Part shown: piece by piece, positions 1-10,759 of the stretch
How the letters are laid out: each line of letters begins with the position of its first letter
Numbering within the stretch: the stretch's first letter is position 1
Assembly (NCBI GenBank): GCA_035772785.1
Contig: JAOCPU010000041.1
Coordinates: forward strand, 124,001 to 188,000
Source of the DNA: Phlebiopsis flavidoalba
Lineage: Eukaryota; Basidiomycota; Agaricomycetes; Polyporales; Phanerochaetaceae
Length of the DNA: 64,000 nucleotides
Direction of reading: 5' to 3'
Translations under genes and position numbers: made by a program
The notes under the pieces: generated by a model
The model's database searches: none
What the model was told of the DNA's origin: nothing
Seen by the model: the letters and a program-made list of their open reading frames with translations, nothing else

Positions 1-941
1 TGCCACACAACGCCGGACGGTTCAGGCACAATCCGTTACACGACTTGGAGTCTGCACTATGGATCGGCTGCTGGATACTCGTCTGCACTACTTTCTTCAA
101 GCCGGCCGATGAGGTTATCTCGAGGGAGGACTGGAGTCAATGCGTTGAACACGCCAATGAGGCTAAAATCCAATCTATTTGGCGACGTAGAGGACAATCG
201 ATGGCTAGCAATGGACCCCACGAGCTACTGTTTCCAGGAGCATTTCTCGCAGATATTCCCTCCGTTACGGGCCATCAGCGGTCTCCTGGCAAGATTCCGC
301 CGCACACTCGTAGAGCGATATAGGGTGGTGTACGACGACCGCCAAAACGTCGGACGTGCCTCTTTTCATTTGCGACCATGTCAACAGGGTCTGCACGACG
401 TGTTTGCCAGTATGCTCGACAAATACATAGTTAGAGCGACTCCGTCAGAGTGGATGCAACTGCGACTTGGCGATTAAACGTCGACTGTTCGGATGAAGCG
501 GCGGAACAATCGCAAGACGAGGCCGAGAACGACGCGGCAAAGACGAATCAAGACGACGTGAAGAGTGAGGTCAAAGGACGACCGAAACGCGGATAGCGGA
601 GCTTCGGACGGCGCAAAGACCGACACTCGACCCACCGAAAAGGACGAAGACGAGCTGAGTTATCAAGACGGGGGGCCGGAGTACCTGCGAAAGTCGAAGG
701 CGACGACTCTAGGCGTGAGCTTCCCGAGAACGGAAGTTCTAGTCGCCCAGAGTCGTCGCAAAGCACCCCTCGAAACGGCCGACCTCTGAAGAAGTCCCAT
801 CTACGAAACGAGCATTGGACTCGGACTCAGACGTTTATGCAGGCCGAGACGTCAAGTCAACCCAAGCGGCGTAGAACCAGGCGCGAGCCCGCCGCAACGT
901 CGTCTCCCCTGACCGCTGTCGGCCGAACCTTCGGTTTTTGA
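1..941 (+). CDS. FunK1-type fungal protein kinase, C-terminal part (5' end outside window)
   Basis: The reading frame from the first bases contains the motif RFRHNPLHDLESALWIGCW. This matches the HDLES..W segment near the C-terminal end of the kinase lobe in the large basidiomycete FunK1 family (fungal-type protein kinases, PF17667). The catalytic core would lie upstream of the window. After about residue 70 the frame shifts by one, and coding continues as RWLAMDPTSYCFQEHF... to a stop near 475. Beyond it lies a charged tail, rich in D/E and K and containing PKRRRTRR (a possible nuclear localisation signal), ending at TGA 939-941 after another frame change. The family is often found in many dispersed, partly degenerate copies, so this could be a pseudogene. 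The two frame breaks could equally be sequence errors like those elsewhere in the window. Family assignment is fairly sure; tail membership is inference. Confidence 0.6.
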
Positions 942-1462
942 ATGGACGAGCAGCACCACAAATAGGGGTACCATTCTAGTTGATTCTAGCCATGGCACAG
1001 CTGAAGAGACTGGGAGGTTACAACGTAGTACTTGTTCCGACTCTTGCTAGTACTGCGTGTGACATAAAGCTCAATAGTAATGACAGTGATCAATGACGTC
1101 AGCATATAGGAAGTTGACAACACATTCAAAATCAGCTCTGAGCTGCTCAGACATATGGAACTTGTTCTTGCGCACCATGACCGACGAAGAACTGGCCGAG
1201 TGTAAGTAAACCAAATGAAACTATCGACGCTAATTTTGAGAAATTGCGAGCGTGGTGCGATGATCCTTCAGACTACGTGGTCTCGTTCAGCCTCTCCCGC
1301 TCTTCTATAACTCAATGCTCCTCACCTGTCGACGCCGTTGCGAAGATCATTGAGATTGTATGAGACCATTACGAGATTACGCCGCTCGAACACGAAAACG
1401 CTCATTTACAATCAATTGACAGGAACAACGGCGCGCACAGCACGACCTCACTTAGGACGGTC
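942..1462. other. Intergenic, no gene recognised
   Basis: No conserved coding sequence was seen. A short ATG segment near 1180 (MTDEELAE followed by GTAAGT) could be a small 5' exon of the DUF6593 gene, but nothing downstream joins to it convincingly. Confidence 0.3.
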
Positions 1463-2269
1463 ATGAGACACGTTAAACTCAATAGAAACACTACGTATTT
1501 ATTGATGGCCCACAAGCGAGGCGCAGCCCTGGTTCACACTAGATATAATGCAGTCGATGATGGCCACGCTCATATTCCTCGCTTCGTCCCCTCCCCAGAT
1601 ACTATGCTGGAATTGAAGTTGTCCCGCAACTCGCCAATAAACACGACATTACTGGACTCCGATGGAAAAGTAGCCTATACTGTTACGACACACCTTTTCA
1701 AGGTATTCCAAAGGACGACAACCATTAATCGACATATTCCCGACATGCATGGTGTACCCACGGATTCTACAGAAGAAATTGCTAGGATACACTGGCACCG
1801 TTTACGTAGCTCAAGACTAGTCTTCAACGACCGAATCCAAGACATCGAGAAGCTGATGCCAAAAACCAGTTTTACCATGGCAAGTATTTTGAGGTATGGT
1901 CATATTTTTCACCGGCTCATGTGTCATTTCAGTCGCGCTCGAACGTTTGTCGCGCCAGATGGGAAAACATACAAATGGAAAATGGGCATGACGGAGTGCG
2001 AGGTAGCCACACAACATCCGGTGCAGCATGATGCGCTCTCTGCTAGGCTGACTATCGTGATTTACTAGCTCGAGCTCGTCGAAGGGCCTAAACCACGACC
2101 GATAGTCGTAACGATGCACCACCGGTTTCAAGATATGTTCACCGGTAACAAACCGATCCTTGAAATCGAGGACAGCGTCGTCCCTTTCTTGGATCTCGTC
2201 GTTGTTACTTGGGTCTTCATCGAACGAACGAGACGAGACATCGAGTACGAGCGAATTGGTTCCGTATGA
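1463..2269 (+). CDS. DUF6593-domain protein
   Basis: The product resembles the basidiomycete-specific DUF6593 family, whose function is unknown. Family landmarks appear in order. First is LELKLSRNSPINTTLLDSDG with YTVTT (the usual N-T-x-x-x-D-G-x-x-x-Y-x-V-x-T start). Next come EEIARIHWH, then RTFVAPDGKTYKWKMG (the typical F-x-x-P-D-G-x-x-Y-K-W core). The C-terminal strand is LDLVVVTWVFIERTRRDIE, ending at TGA 2267-2269. Two oddities are present. Between MASIL and RARTF there is a 17-residue insert, explained by a 39-base GT-AG intron at 1894-1932 that keeps the frame. An in-frame TAG at 2066-2068 interrupts the domain, after which the same frame continues with the conserved C-terminal part. 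That could be a sequence error, a true nonsense mutation or a pseudogene. The ATG at 1463 is the first in frame. Confidence 0.6.
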
Positions 2270-2554
2270 TCTAGCTGAGTTTTCGGTATACCCGCCGATG
2301 TTTGCGCCTCACGTATACCCGTCTACGTACAGTCCACGATCTGTGCAGAAAAGTCTAAAGGTTTATGTATGGTATTGCGGTCCTGGATGAGATATCGTGC
2401 TGAGAATGTAAGCTAGGTATTTACAGGTTATACAGTTCCATTATAAATAGTACAGACACATTATCCAGAGCAGCTCAAAATGCAAGGGTAAATGCAAGGC
2501 AAGAGAGTCAAAGAAACAGAAGAAAAGACTAATGATACATACAGGCGCATTACA

Positions 2555-5272
2555 TCACCGGACAACAGTTCGCAAAGAAGTCCAGAGGCTACACGTCCTC
2601 TTCGACGACTCAGTTTTGATGGCGCCGCCCGCGCGCGAGATCGTGATCATGTACGTCCTCTCGCCCTCGGACGGCGTCGGCACGGGGTACCACCACTTGA
2701 GCAGCTGCCCGTCGACGGACCACCGCCCGTCCGAGACCTCGAACGACCGACAGCGCGAGCGGTGTGCCTGGGCTCGCCAGAGCGCGTCTTTCCACGACGC
2801 GGAGAGGTCGGAGATGGAGTGGCGGCGCGAGCCGGGCGCGGTGACGACGGGTGTCGAGGAACGAGAGCCGGAATCTGATGAGTCCTCGTCGACGGACTGC
2901 TCGCCGCAAAGCGAGAGATGATCTTGTCGCTGGCGTAGTGCACAAGGGGGACATAGATCTCTGTCGCCAGCTGTTTCCGTCTCAGCCGCGAGGGTTATTG
3001 ACGTACCGCCGGGACGACGAGGAGGGTCGAGGAGGGAGGAGTGCCTCGTGGCGCGGTAAGTCTTCTGGTCGTACCCGGACGGTGAGCGTAAAGGTAGCTT
3101 TCTTGATATCGAACTGGATATCAGCAGGGATACCGACAACGGCGCGGGGATACGGCCTGCAGAAGGCCTTGACGGCACGAGCGCCGTCTGTGAGAAAGTC
3201 GTACGCATTCTCCCAAGGTTCCAAAGATCTGATGACTCGTGGATTGCCTTCCGCTTGGTTATCAGGTGGGATAGTTGATAACGTGAGTGTCGAAGCCTCC
3301 GAAGCATAACCTTTGGAGAACTGCGGGCCCTTCAACAGCCCCGCAGATGACGACTCGGCGCAGGGCATCTGATACTCGTCCTTGACGCGTAGATCGTCTG
3401 CGCTCCACAAGCTGAGGTCCTCCAGGTTCCAGCCGTCACCCCACATGTGAGAGCTGTCAGGGCAGTACGTCCAAATGGTGTAGTTCAGTGCGTTTGGACC
3501 ATCCGAAGCATTGAGACTCGCATCCAAGGCTTTCTGCTGATTCGAGTAGTCGCCACGGTACTTCCCCTTGTCAGTATATCCATAGGCTCTCTTGCCATCC
3601 ATATCGTAGGGAATGCCGATTTCTCCAATGATAGTAGGGTAGGCACCGAGAATCTTAGCATCTTCTTGCAGAGCGCCTAGCTGCTCCTGGAGCGACTTCC
3701 GGATAGCTTTCTCCCCGATCTTGACTGCCTGAATCGGAGACTTGTACTTGCCACGCAATATGCCCAGGGCGTCCGCGTTGAACCAGTTCCAATGTCTCGT
3801 TACGAGCGTGAGACCGTCGTAATAATGAGTCGAGTAACAGCAGCGACCCTTGAGGTCGTGCTCGGAGATAGGTGGGGGAGCATGGAAGACGGGGGAGCCA
3901 CGAATAGAATCGCCTCGGGCTGGGCTTTCCGCATGCGCGCGCCGAACGCCTGCCAATGCGGACGCCAATAGTCTTCGAGGAACTCAACCTCGCGGTCCCA
4001 TATCGGAGGGCGACATCTTGAAATAGTCGGGCGCGATGATGTATCCAGACTCGACGTCCCACACGCCGTGCTGCGCCCAAATGCAGGTGCCCAGCGTCCA
4101 GCCGGGGTCGCGCCTCCAGCCCCACTTCGGGTGCACGCCGCCCGGCTCTGAAGCGGGGTCCATCCACATCTTGAACCCCTGCGGGTCTATTGTGACAGTT
4201 CCGTCGCGCTTGGGGCCAAAGGCGCCGAAGGTATAATTGTCGACGGTCTGTTTTTGGCCCATACCGAGCCCGTAATGATTGTGCGGGAGTTGGGAACGTG
4301 CCCTTCTTGAGCGTCGACGTCTGTTCGGAGGGGTATTGGTTCAGTCTGGGTAACCACAGAAACCTTCGTATGGCTCGTTCAGGCTATCCCAGCCTATGAC
4401 GCACTCGTCGGACGAGGTCGCCTGCATCGCGTATGCGGTCTGCTAGCTCGCCCATGGCATCAATGTAATGCGACTGGAGGTAATCTTGGATGTTGACTCC
4501 GTCTATGACACATTTCGGCGCAAAGTCTCGGCCCGCGAAGAATAGCGTGAAGAGCGTCTGGGAGGCGAGTCGGCCGTAATTCGTACTCCAAATCATGGCA
4601 GGGAGTTTAGCGGGGTCTGCTTCAGCAGGATTAGGGTATTCGCAGTGTACGATAGCGGCTTGCGTAGCAGTAAAGTTCCGCGGGTCTATTCCGCAGGCGG
4701 GAAGTGTCCAGTACGGTGCACCCGAGCCACCAGAGAAGCGAGACCACTGCGGTATCTCGTAAGACGCGGCTGAGAACGAGAGGGTGACAACGCACGATAT
4801 CTTGGTGGGGGTCCATGTATATCCAAAAGCCGTACTCTTTGCATTTCCGGAGTACGCGCACGGTATAGTCCATAAATTCATAATCATATTGTCCGCTGGC
4901 AGACGGTGAACCAAAGCATGGGGTACCTTGGGAGATAACTCACGGGTGTTGCGGCTCAATAGCCTCCCATGTTACGACATATCGTAGCACGTTGAAGCCC
5001 CAGCCCTTTAGCCGGGCAAGATGAACGTCTGCAGACCCATCATCGAGGTTGAGTGGTCTCCCGACGAAGCTCTCGCTGCCTGCTTCGCCAGACTCCCAGA
5101 ATCCGTCGAGGATTTGTGACTGTCTGCCATTTGGTGCTTTCGTTGAGCCAGAAAGATTGACGCCTCGTAAGAGTAGCGAACGACCAGCGTTGTCAACAAA
5201 GTGCGCGTCGGTGGTATGGATGAAGTGTGGAGGAGTTGGCTGGCCCGTCGCAGGTGAAACAGAGGGAAACAC
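2555..5272 (-). CDS. GH5 subfamily 12 beta-glucosidase (steryl-/ceramide-glucosidase type)
   Basis: This is a glycoside hydrolase family 5 enzyme of the fungal EGCrP-like group, which cleaves glucosylceramide or ergosteryl-glucoside. The N-terminus reads [20 protein letters not shown], followed by [12 protein letters not shown] and the barrel segment [20 protein letters not shown]. After an intron come [20 protein letters not shown] and MDPHQD, and after a second intron [13 protein letters not shown]. The acid/base glutamate is in [10 protein letters not shown] near 4370. The nucleophile is in [13 protein letters not shown] near 3610. A C-terminal beta-sandwich ends with [17 protein letters not shown]. 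The spliced length (about 750 residues) suits the family. Frame changes occur near 4005, 3890 and 2990. They do not remove catalytic residues and resemble the indels in neighbouring genes. No signal peptide is obvious, which fits an intracellular enzyme. It is divergent from eIF2A. Confidence 0.85.
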
Positions 5273-5659
5273 GAGGCATGTTCGGGGCTGTTGTTACCGG
5301 CGGTGCCGTCGCGAGCGTGGGCCTCGAAGTCGGAAGGGGAGGGAGCGAGGGGAGAGGGATGTAGAGGGAGGAGAAGGTCCGGGCAAAGTGGTTCCACCTG
5401 CGGGGTATAAGTAATTCATTTATTATATGTGGCTAATCACCTGCAATCTCGAGATCCAGATTGTTACTGTGGGAACAGCCATTAAGCTCCGATTGTACCT
5501 CCTATACAAGCGGCTGAATGACTTCCGGATAAGGTCTGATAGTACTGCTCCCCGCAAATTACGCTTTTGTAACTTCCAAGTCTTGACCCTCATCCAGTCT
5601 GCCCGCGAGGCATTAGCTTGCCTCCGTCCCTTCGTTCCCCCCTTCTCTTCCTGCTCGCA
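5273..5659. promoter_or_regulatory. Divergent promoter region between GH5_12 and eIF2A
   Basis: About 390 bases separate the two start codons, so both promoters lie here. An AT-rich patch with TATAAGTAATTC near 5405 is the only TATA-like stretch noticed. The segment next to the glucosidase start is purine-rich on the plus strand. Assignment is from gene orientation only. Confidence 0.4.
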
Positions 5660-7760
5660 ATGGCCTCTCAACCCTCCCAGCAGTACGCTTGTGAGTTTCA
5701 ACCTTTTCCCGAATCACCGCCGTCCCCTGACGGCCGCTCCAGTCCGCGCCCAAAAAAACGCCTCGGCCTCGTAGGCGGAACACCAGTCTATGAACCGTTT
5801 GAGGCCTTCCAAGGCCAAGATGTTCCCGCCAGGACCTACCAGTACAGCTCGGACGGACGATTGTACGCCTACGCTATCCCCTCCTGCGTGCGGATATTCC
5901 AGGCCGAAAGCGCACAGCTCGTCCAGGAGCTCGCGATCCCCAAACATCGTCGAGCTCAACTTTTCGCCCCGTGGAAACATATCTGTCTACCTGGGAGAGG
6001 CCTGCCAAGCTCGAAGATGGCGCACAGCACAAGAACCTGAGGGTCTTCTCCGTCTCCACTGGCGAGGAGCTCATTGCGTTCACCCAAAAGTCGCTGGAGG
6101 GGGTGGGATCTGCAGTACAACACGATTTCCGAGTCACATGCTGTAACGTCTCGTATCGCAAGGAGATCCAGGTCTTTCGTCCCGCAGAATGGTCAAAAGG
6201 CATTGTGGACAAGCTCAAGGTCGAGGGCGCCTCTGGCATCGTCCTCAGCCCAGGACTGAACCCTTCCGTCGCCGTCTTTGTCCCCGAGAAGAAGGTACGT
6301 TTATTGCCATATAGAGCATAGATGGCAACCGATCAGGGCGTAGGGCGCACCTGCTAGCGTCAAAATCTTCAACTTGACCAGCTTGTCTGGGTCGCCTCTA
6401 AGCCAGAAAAACTTCTTCAAGTCGGATAAATCGACCATCAAGTGGAACACCCTCGGCACACATGTCCTCGTCTTGACCTCCACGGACGTTGATCAGGCTA
6501 ACAAGAGCTACTACGGCGAGACCGGTGGTCTCTCTACCTCCTCAGTGCATCAGGAACCTTCGACTGTCGCGTGACGCTGGACAAGGAAGGGCCAGTACAT
6601 GACTTCAATTGGAGTCCAAACTCGAAAGAGTTTGGCGTTGTCTACGGATGTGAGTATCAGCGCCGCTTTACTGCCACGATGTCTCTAACCAGCCACAGAC
6701 ATGCCGGCGAAGACCACGCTCTTCGACCAGCGTGCGAAGCCATTGCACGACTTTGGAACGGCGTTCTGCAACTTCATCTCGTTCAATCCGCAAGGACGCC
6801 TCATTGCCTTGGCCGGCTTTGGTAACCTCGCGGGCAAGGTTGAAATCTACGACCGCAGGACGTTGAACAAAGTGACGACGGTCGACGCGTCAAATACTTC
6901 ACACTGCGACACAATGGTCACCTGACGGCCGCTTCCTTCTGACTGCTACGCTCTCACCCCGCCTGCGCGTCGACAACGGCATCAAGATCTTCCACTGCAC
7001 AGGCCCACTGATGCACGTTCAGCTCATCGACGAGCTCTACCAGGCGTCGTGGAGACAGTCGCACGTCGACGCGGGGTACCCCCGTTCCCCGCTGCGATCC
7101 CCCCTGCGCCGACTCCACACACGAGCGTCGTCGAGCACCAGGCAATCGCCAAGCCCACCCCCACCAAAACCCGCCGGCGCGTACCGCCCACCCGGTGCGC
7201 GTGGCCTCGAGGCGTCGCTCGCGTACAAACGCGAAGACGACGAACGCCGAGCCCCGCGGGCACGCCCAACGGCCGCTTTCAGCCGCAGCCCCGCGCCCGG
7301 GCGCGTGCACCGGCGGCACGTCCCCGTTGCGCCGACCGCTCGCCGTCGCCCGTGCGCAACGGCGCGGGGCGACCAGGACAAGCGCGGGCGCAAACGCAAG
7401 GGCCCGAAGGAGGGGAAGAAGGAAGGTGCGCAGGACGCCGCGCCGCGGCCGTCGATTTGAGATTCAGGTGAATGGGGGCGAGGCGCCGGTTCCTGCGAAT
7501 GGGTCTGTGCCGCCGACGCCGGGGGGGTGGAGGGTGGTTGGACCCTGCTGCCAAGAAGGTCCGGAACCTCACCAAGAAGGTATGTGGAGGTGAATGTATT
7601 GTGAGGTTGGGTGTGCTGACGAGTCTTGTGCAGCTCAAGGCCATTGAAGAGCTGAAGGAGAAGCAGAAGAACGGTGAACGGCTGGAGGCGACCCAGCTCA
7701 AAAAAGATCGAGACGGAGGCCGAGATTCGCAAGGAGCTCGCGGGTCTCGAGATCTCATAA
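5660..7760 (+). CDS. EIF2A: Eukaryotic translation initiation factor 2A (eIF2A)
   Basis: This WD-repeat (beta-propeller) factor acts in alternative initiator-tRNA delivery and translation control. The start MASQPSQQYA is followed by an intron at 5691-5742. Recognisable blocks in order are VGGTPVYEPFEAFQG, DGRLYAYAIPSCVRIFQ, RPAKLEDGAQHKNLRVFSV, TGEELIAFTQKSLEG, VKIFNLTSLSG, LSQKNFFKSDKSTIKWN, SGTFDCRVTLDKEGPVHDF, NWSPNSKEFGVVYG, MPAKTTLFDQRAKPLHDFG, FNPQGRLIALAGFGNLAGK and WSPDGRFLLTATLSPRLR. These are eIF2A propeller blades. A basic, proline-rich linker leads to the conserved helical C-terminus KAIEELKEKQKNGERLEATQ, ending at TAA 7758-7760. At least six one-base frame changes occur. Several lie in homopolymers: A7 at 5752-5758, G5 at 6099-6103 and A6 at 7700-7705. 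A single-base change in each restores the family sequence, which argues for sequence error in a functional gene. Confidence 0.93.
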
Positions 7761-9627
7761 TCCCGTGTGGCCCTTGCGCCTACTCCTGTTGTTTGGGGTC
7801 CTTTGGTTCATCCCATAGACAGCCTCTCGCTCGGTGTGCGATTTCATGTCCGGGTACACGACGTGTGTCGCGGCTACTTTCGAATTTATCACCAGGTTCT
7901 AGGTTTGTTGTACTCGATATAATGACGGAACACAATGTTACGCAGGAACATATACGAGTGCCTTTCGTTTTCCGGACGGAGTCATATCACTGCTTGCCTT
8001 TACTTACCATGGCTTTCGATGGCTTTCGCAGATACAAGGGACGAGCTACGACATTGGGGTGTTTACAGGGGGCCTCGCATCTCTCTGCTACCTGGCTGTG
8101 GTACATGGGGACCTCTTGCAAGCCACGAGCCCTGATAGAAACCCAAGTAATGCGTTCCACTTCCGTTACTCTCGGGAAGGTCGAGGTCGGGCCCACAGGC
8201 GCCAAAAAGATAACCGGGTGACGGGAGACTGGCTCGTGCGCCACAAACCCTCTCACTTCCAGTTATGGCATCCCGCCGTGCGCTGCTTGATCCCGCCAGG
8301 GCGGCGCGCAATGTTTGGCGTCTAGAAGAGGCGGATCAGCGCTGCGTCAGGCCGCGCCATTGTGGCGGCCAGAAGCCCGCACCATGGCGTCCACAACCCC
8401 GTTAAAAAAAAACAAAAAAACCGCTCCCCTCGGACTTTCGTGACTTTGGCTGGGTCGACCGTTGACTCTCCAGAAGAATCCTTGCGCTCTTTATCCCAGC
8501 TGTGACTCACGTTCAACCCTGCTGCTTCGGAAGCTGGGTGAGCAGAGTTCAAGGTGTGTAGAAGCCACCCTTGGACCGACTCCGGAGAGGTTCATTGCGT
8601 AGACGGTCACTCTTTGTTTCCTTGAGACCGTTCCCGGAACGCAAATTCACTGTACCCTCAATGGCCACGACGTCACCGACGACGTTCTGTCCGCCTCGAT
8701 GCTATACCACTGCGCGCGATTCAGAGTCCAGACTCTTTACTCTGTACACGCTGCGTCAGGCCCACACCTCCGCCGGTCGCGCCACACGCATGTTGTTACT
8801 CCTGCTGTGGAAGCGCATAGCATGCGCCTTGCGAGCAGAACACCGTAACAGAAGCCCGCACAGGTAGCAGGGTCCTGGGCGGACGGCGGGCCGACACAAT
8901 TGAATTGGCGCGACAGGCCAGCCCAACCTCACGCGACGTCTCAGTTGGTGGCGCATGAGAAGGTCGCGACACCATGAATAGGTACGATCCGCACGCTCGG
9001 CGGAAGGCCGCGGGGCGCGCGCGCCCACGCATCAGAACTCACAAGCACAGGTACAGCGATGGACCTGAGCGGGGGCGGCGGATGTTCAGAAATCAATTAA
9101 TGTTCGTTTCATGAAGGAACTAAGCGTGTTTGGAAGCGCCGCAAAGAGCGAGGAATATAAAGCTGATAGCGGAGAGTACTCCTTTCTAATTTTTGATCCC
9201 CGCAGGCGGGGCGTCGGTCGTCGAGCACGAATGTCGGCATCACCGGCGTCAAGGGCGCGGTGGCGTCAATCATGGCGGCAGGCGCGTTGGCAGTGCGACG
9301 CTCACATCGCCTCTGCGCTTCTCCACCCACCTCCATCTCCTCCTTTGGGCAGCGACTGTTGATCAACGTCGATGGGCTGATGGCGGGCCCTCCGCCGCCG
9401 CACACGAGGCAGACGAGGCAAGCGCAGAATACGTCACGCCGCCCGCTTTAACTGCGACATAAACCCTTTTCTTGTGCCATTTCGACGCACTGGCTGTGTC
9501 GCCGATGGGGGGAGTTAGCACAGTCGGGGCTCGAGCCTCGTGTCGCAGTCGCCGTCGTGGTCACTCCCTTCATCGACTTTTCGAACAGAGTGTTCTGGGA
9601 ATGCAGAGGTCTGTGTCCTCCGCGTCA
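7761..9627. other. Intergenic, no gene recognised
   Basis: About 1.9 kb of GC-rich sequence with many short overlapping open frames on both strands but no recognisable protein. It contains A9 and A7 runs near 8405 and no clear repeat or transposon. Confidence 0.3.
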
Positions 9628-10759
9628 ATGGCCGACTTCCACTCGGTGAGCCTGGTCCATGAAGGCAAACCTTCATGGCACTCACTGCCTTACTGTAGCT
9701 CGAGGTATTCTATATATGGATGGTTGTGGCGGCACCGTCTGGCTGGATCATCCAAGTACGCCAGCTGCGCCGTCCTCCTGGGCATGAACAACTACTCCCA
9801 ACACTTCTACCAACATGAACTTGAGTTTTGGAGCTCAGCCTGCTACGTCTCCCTCAGTACAGGAGACCGCCCAGTCCATCCCTAGACACCTCCTTGACAG
9901 TTTTGACTGCTTTACTAGTTTTACCTCTGTAAGCGTTACCAATCCACCCACTTACATGCATTCGCCGACTCATATTGTGGCGCCGCACAGGACAACTCCC
10001 TGGTGCTTCCCGATCCGGTGAGTCCTGGTGGCTGCCCTCTGGTCGATCATTAACTGACGTCGTCCGTATAGCTTCAGTCTCCGTTCACCCCGGTGTATAA
10101 TACTTGCTCCAAGCATTGTAATTGAACAAGAGGATGTGTACAACACAGCCATGACGTCCCAGACCGATGCTTCACATGCGTTTCTTCGTGCTTTGGCCCT
10201 CGTTGGCCAGCTCCCCGGCGTCTTCGGTAACCTCGAGGCCCACATCGGTGTCGACCACGCGATTATCCGTCCCTCGAGCACACCCGTACAGGAAAACCTT
10301 CGCCTGTTCATATACAAGCCGTAGCCTCTCTCGTGCTTCTTCATCTTCAGAGCTCTCGGCCTTTTTTCTCGGCTTCGTCTCATACGCTATCGGGGGGGGG
10401 GCATTCCAAGTTCCGCCGCCTTCGATCTCCTTCGCATTCGCATTTTCGCCCTATTTGACTCCTTCGTATCCGCACACTATGGCCCAGAATAATCAGCACA
10501 TTATTCCTCCCACTATTATGATTAATAACACAACCGGCCGCGCATTACGCTACCCCCATTCCTCGCCGCGTCCCCCTTCCTCAGTCCTGCGCTTTGAAGC
10601 CAGGCTACCGGCCTAATTATAGAGTCGAGTTCAGGACGAGCGGCGTTCCCGGTTTTCGCGGTCGGGGACGCCTTACATAATCCAAATTTCTCTGTCGATA
10701 ATGGGGGAGAGATCGTGTTGGCCAATTGCGCCGACCGCAAAGTCCCCATGTCTTTGTAG
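9628..10759 (+). CDS. Hypothetical protein, intron-rich, function unknown
   Basis: I do not recognise this gene. The likely start is MADFHS at 9628, followed by a clean GT-AG intron at 9646-9698. Coding-like stretches follow: GMNNYSQ, NMNLSFGAQPATSPSVQETA, TDASHAFLRALALVGQLPG, then, after a low-complexity part near 10480, LKPGYRPNYRVEFRTSGVPG and VDNGGEIVLANCADRKVPM with TAG 10757-10759. Frame changes separate them, so this may be one gene or two; a fresh ATG (MAQNNQHIIPPTIM) lies near 10480. The first half is rich in Q, S and P and is probably disordered. Confidence 0.35.

Noticed and set aside
7279..7758. Long minus-strand open frame opposite eIF2A
   Set aside because: It is the shadow of the GC-rich, proline-rich eIF2A linker; it has no family motif and no splice logic, while the plus strand reads as eIF2A.
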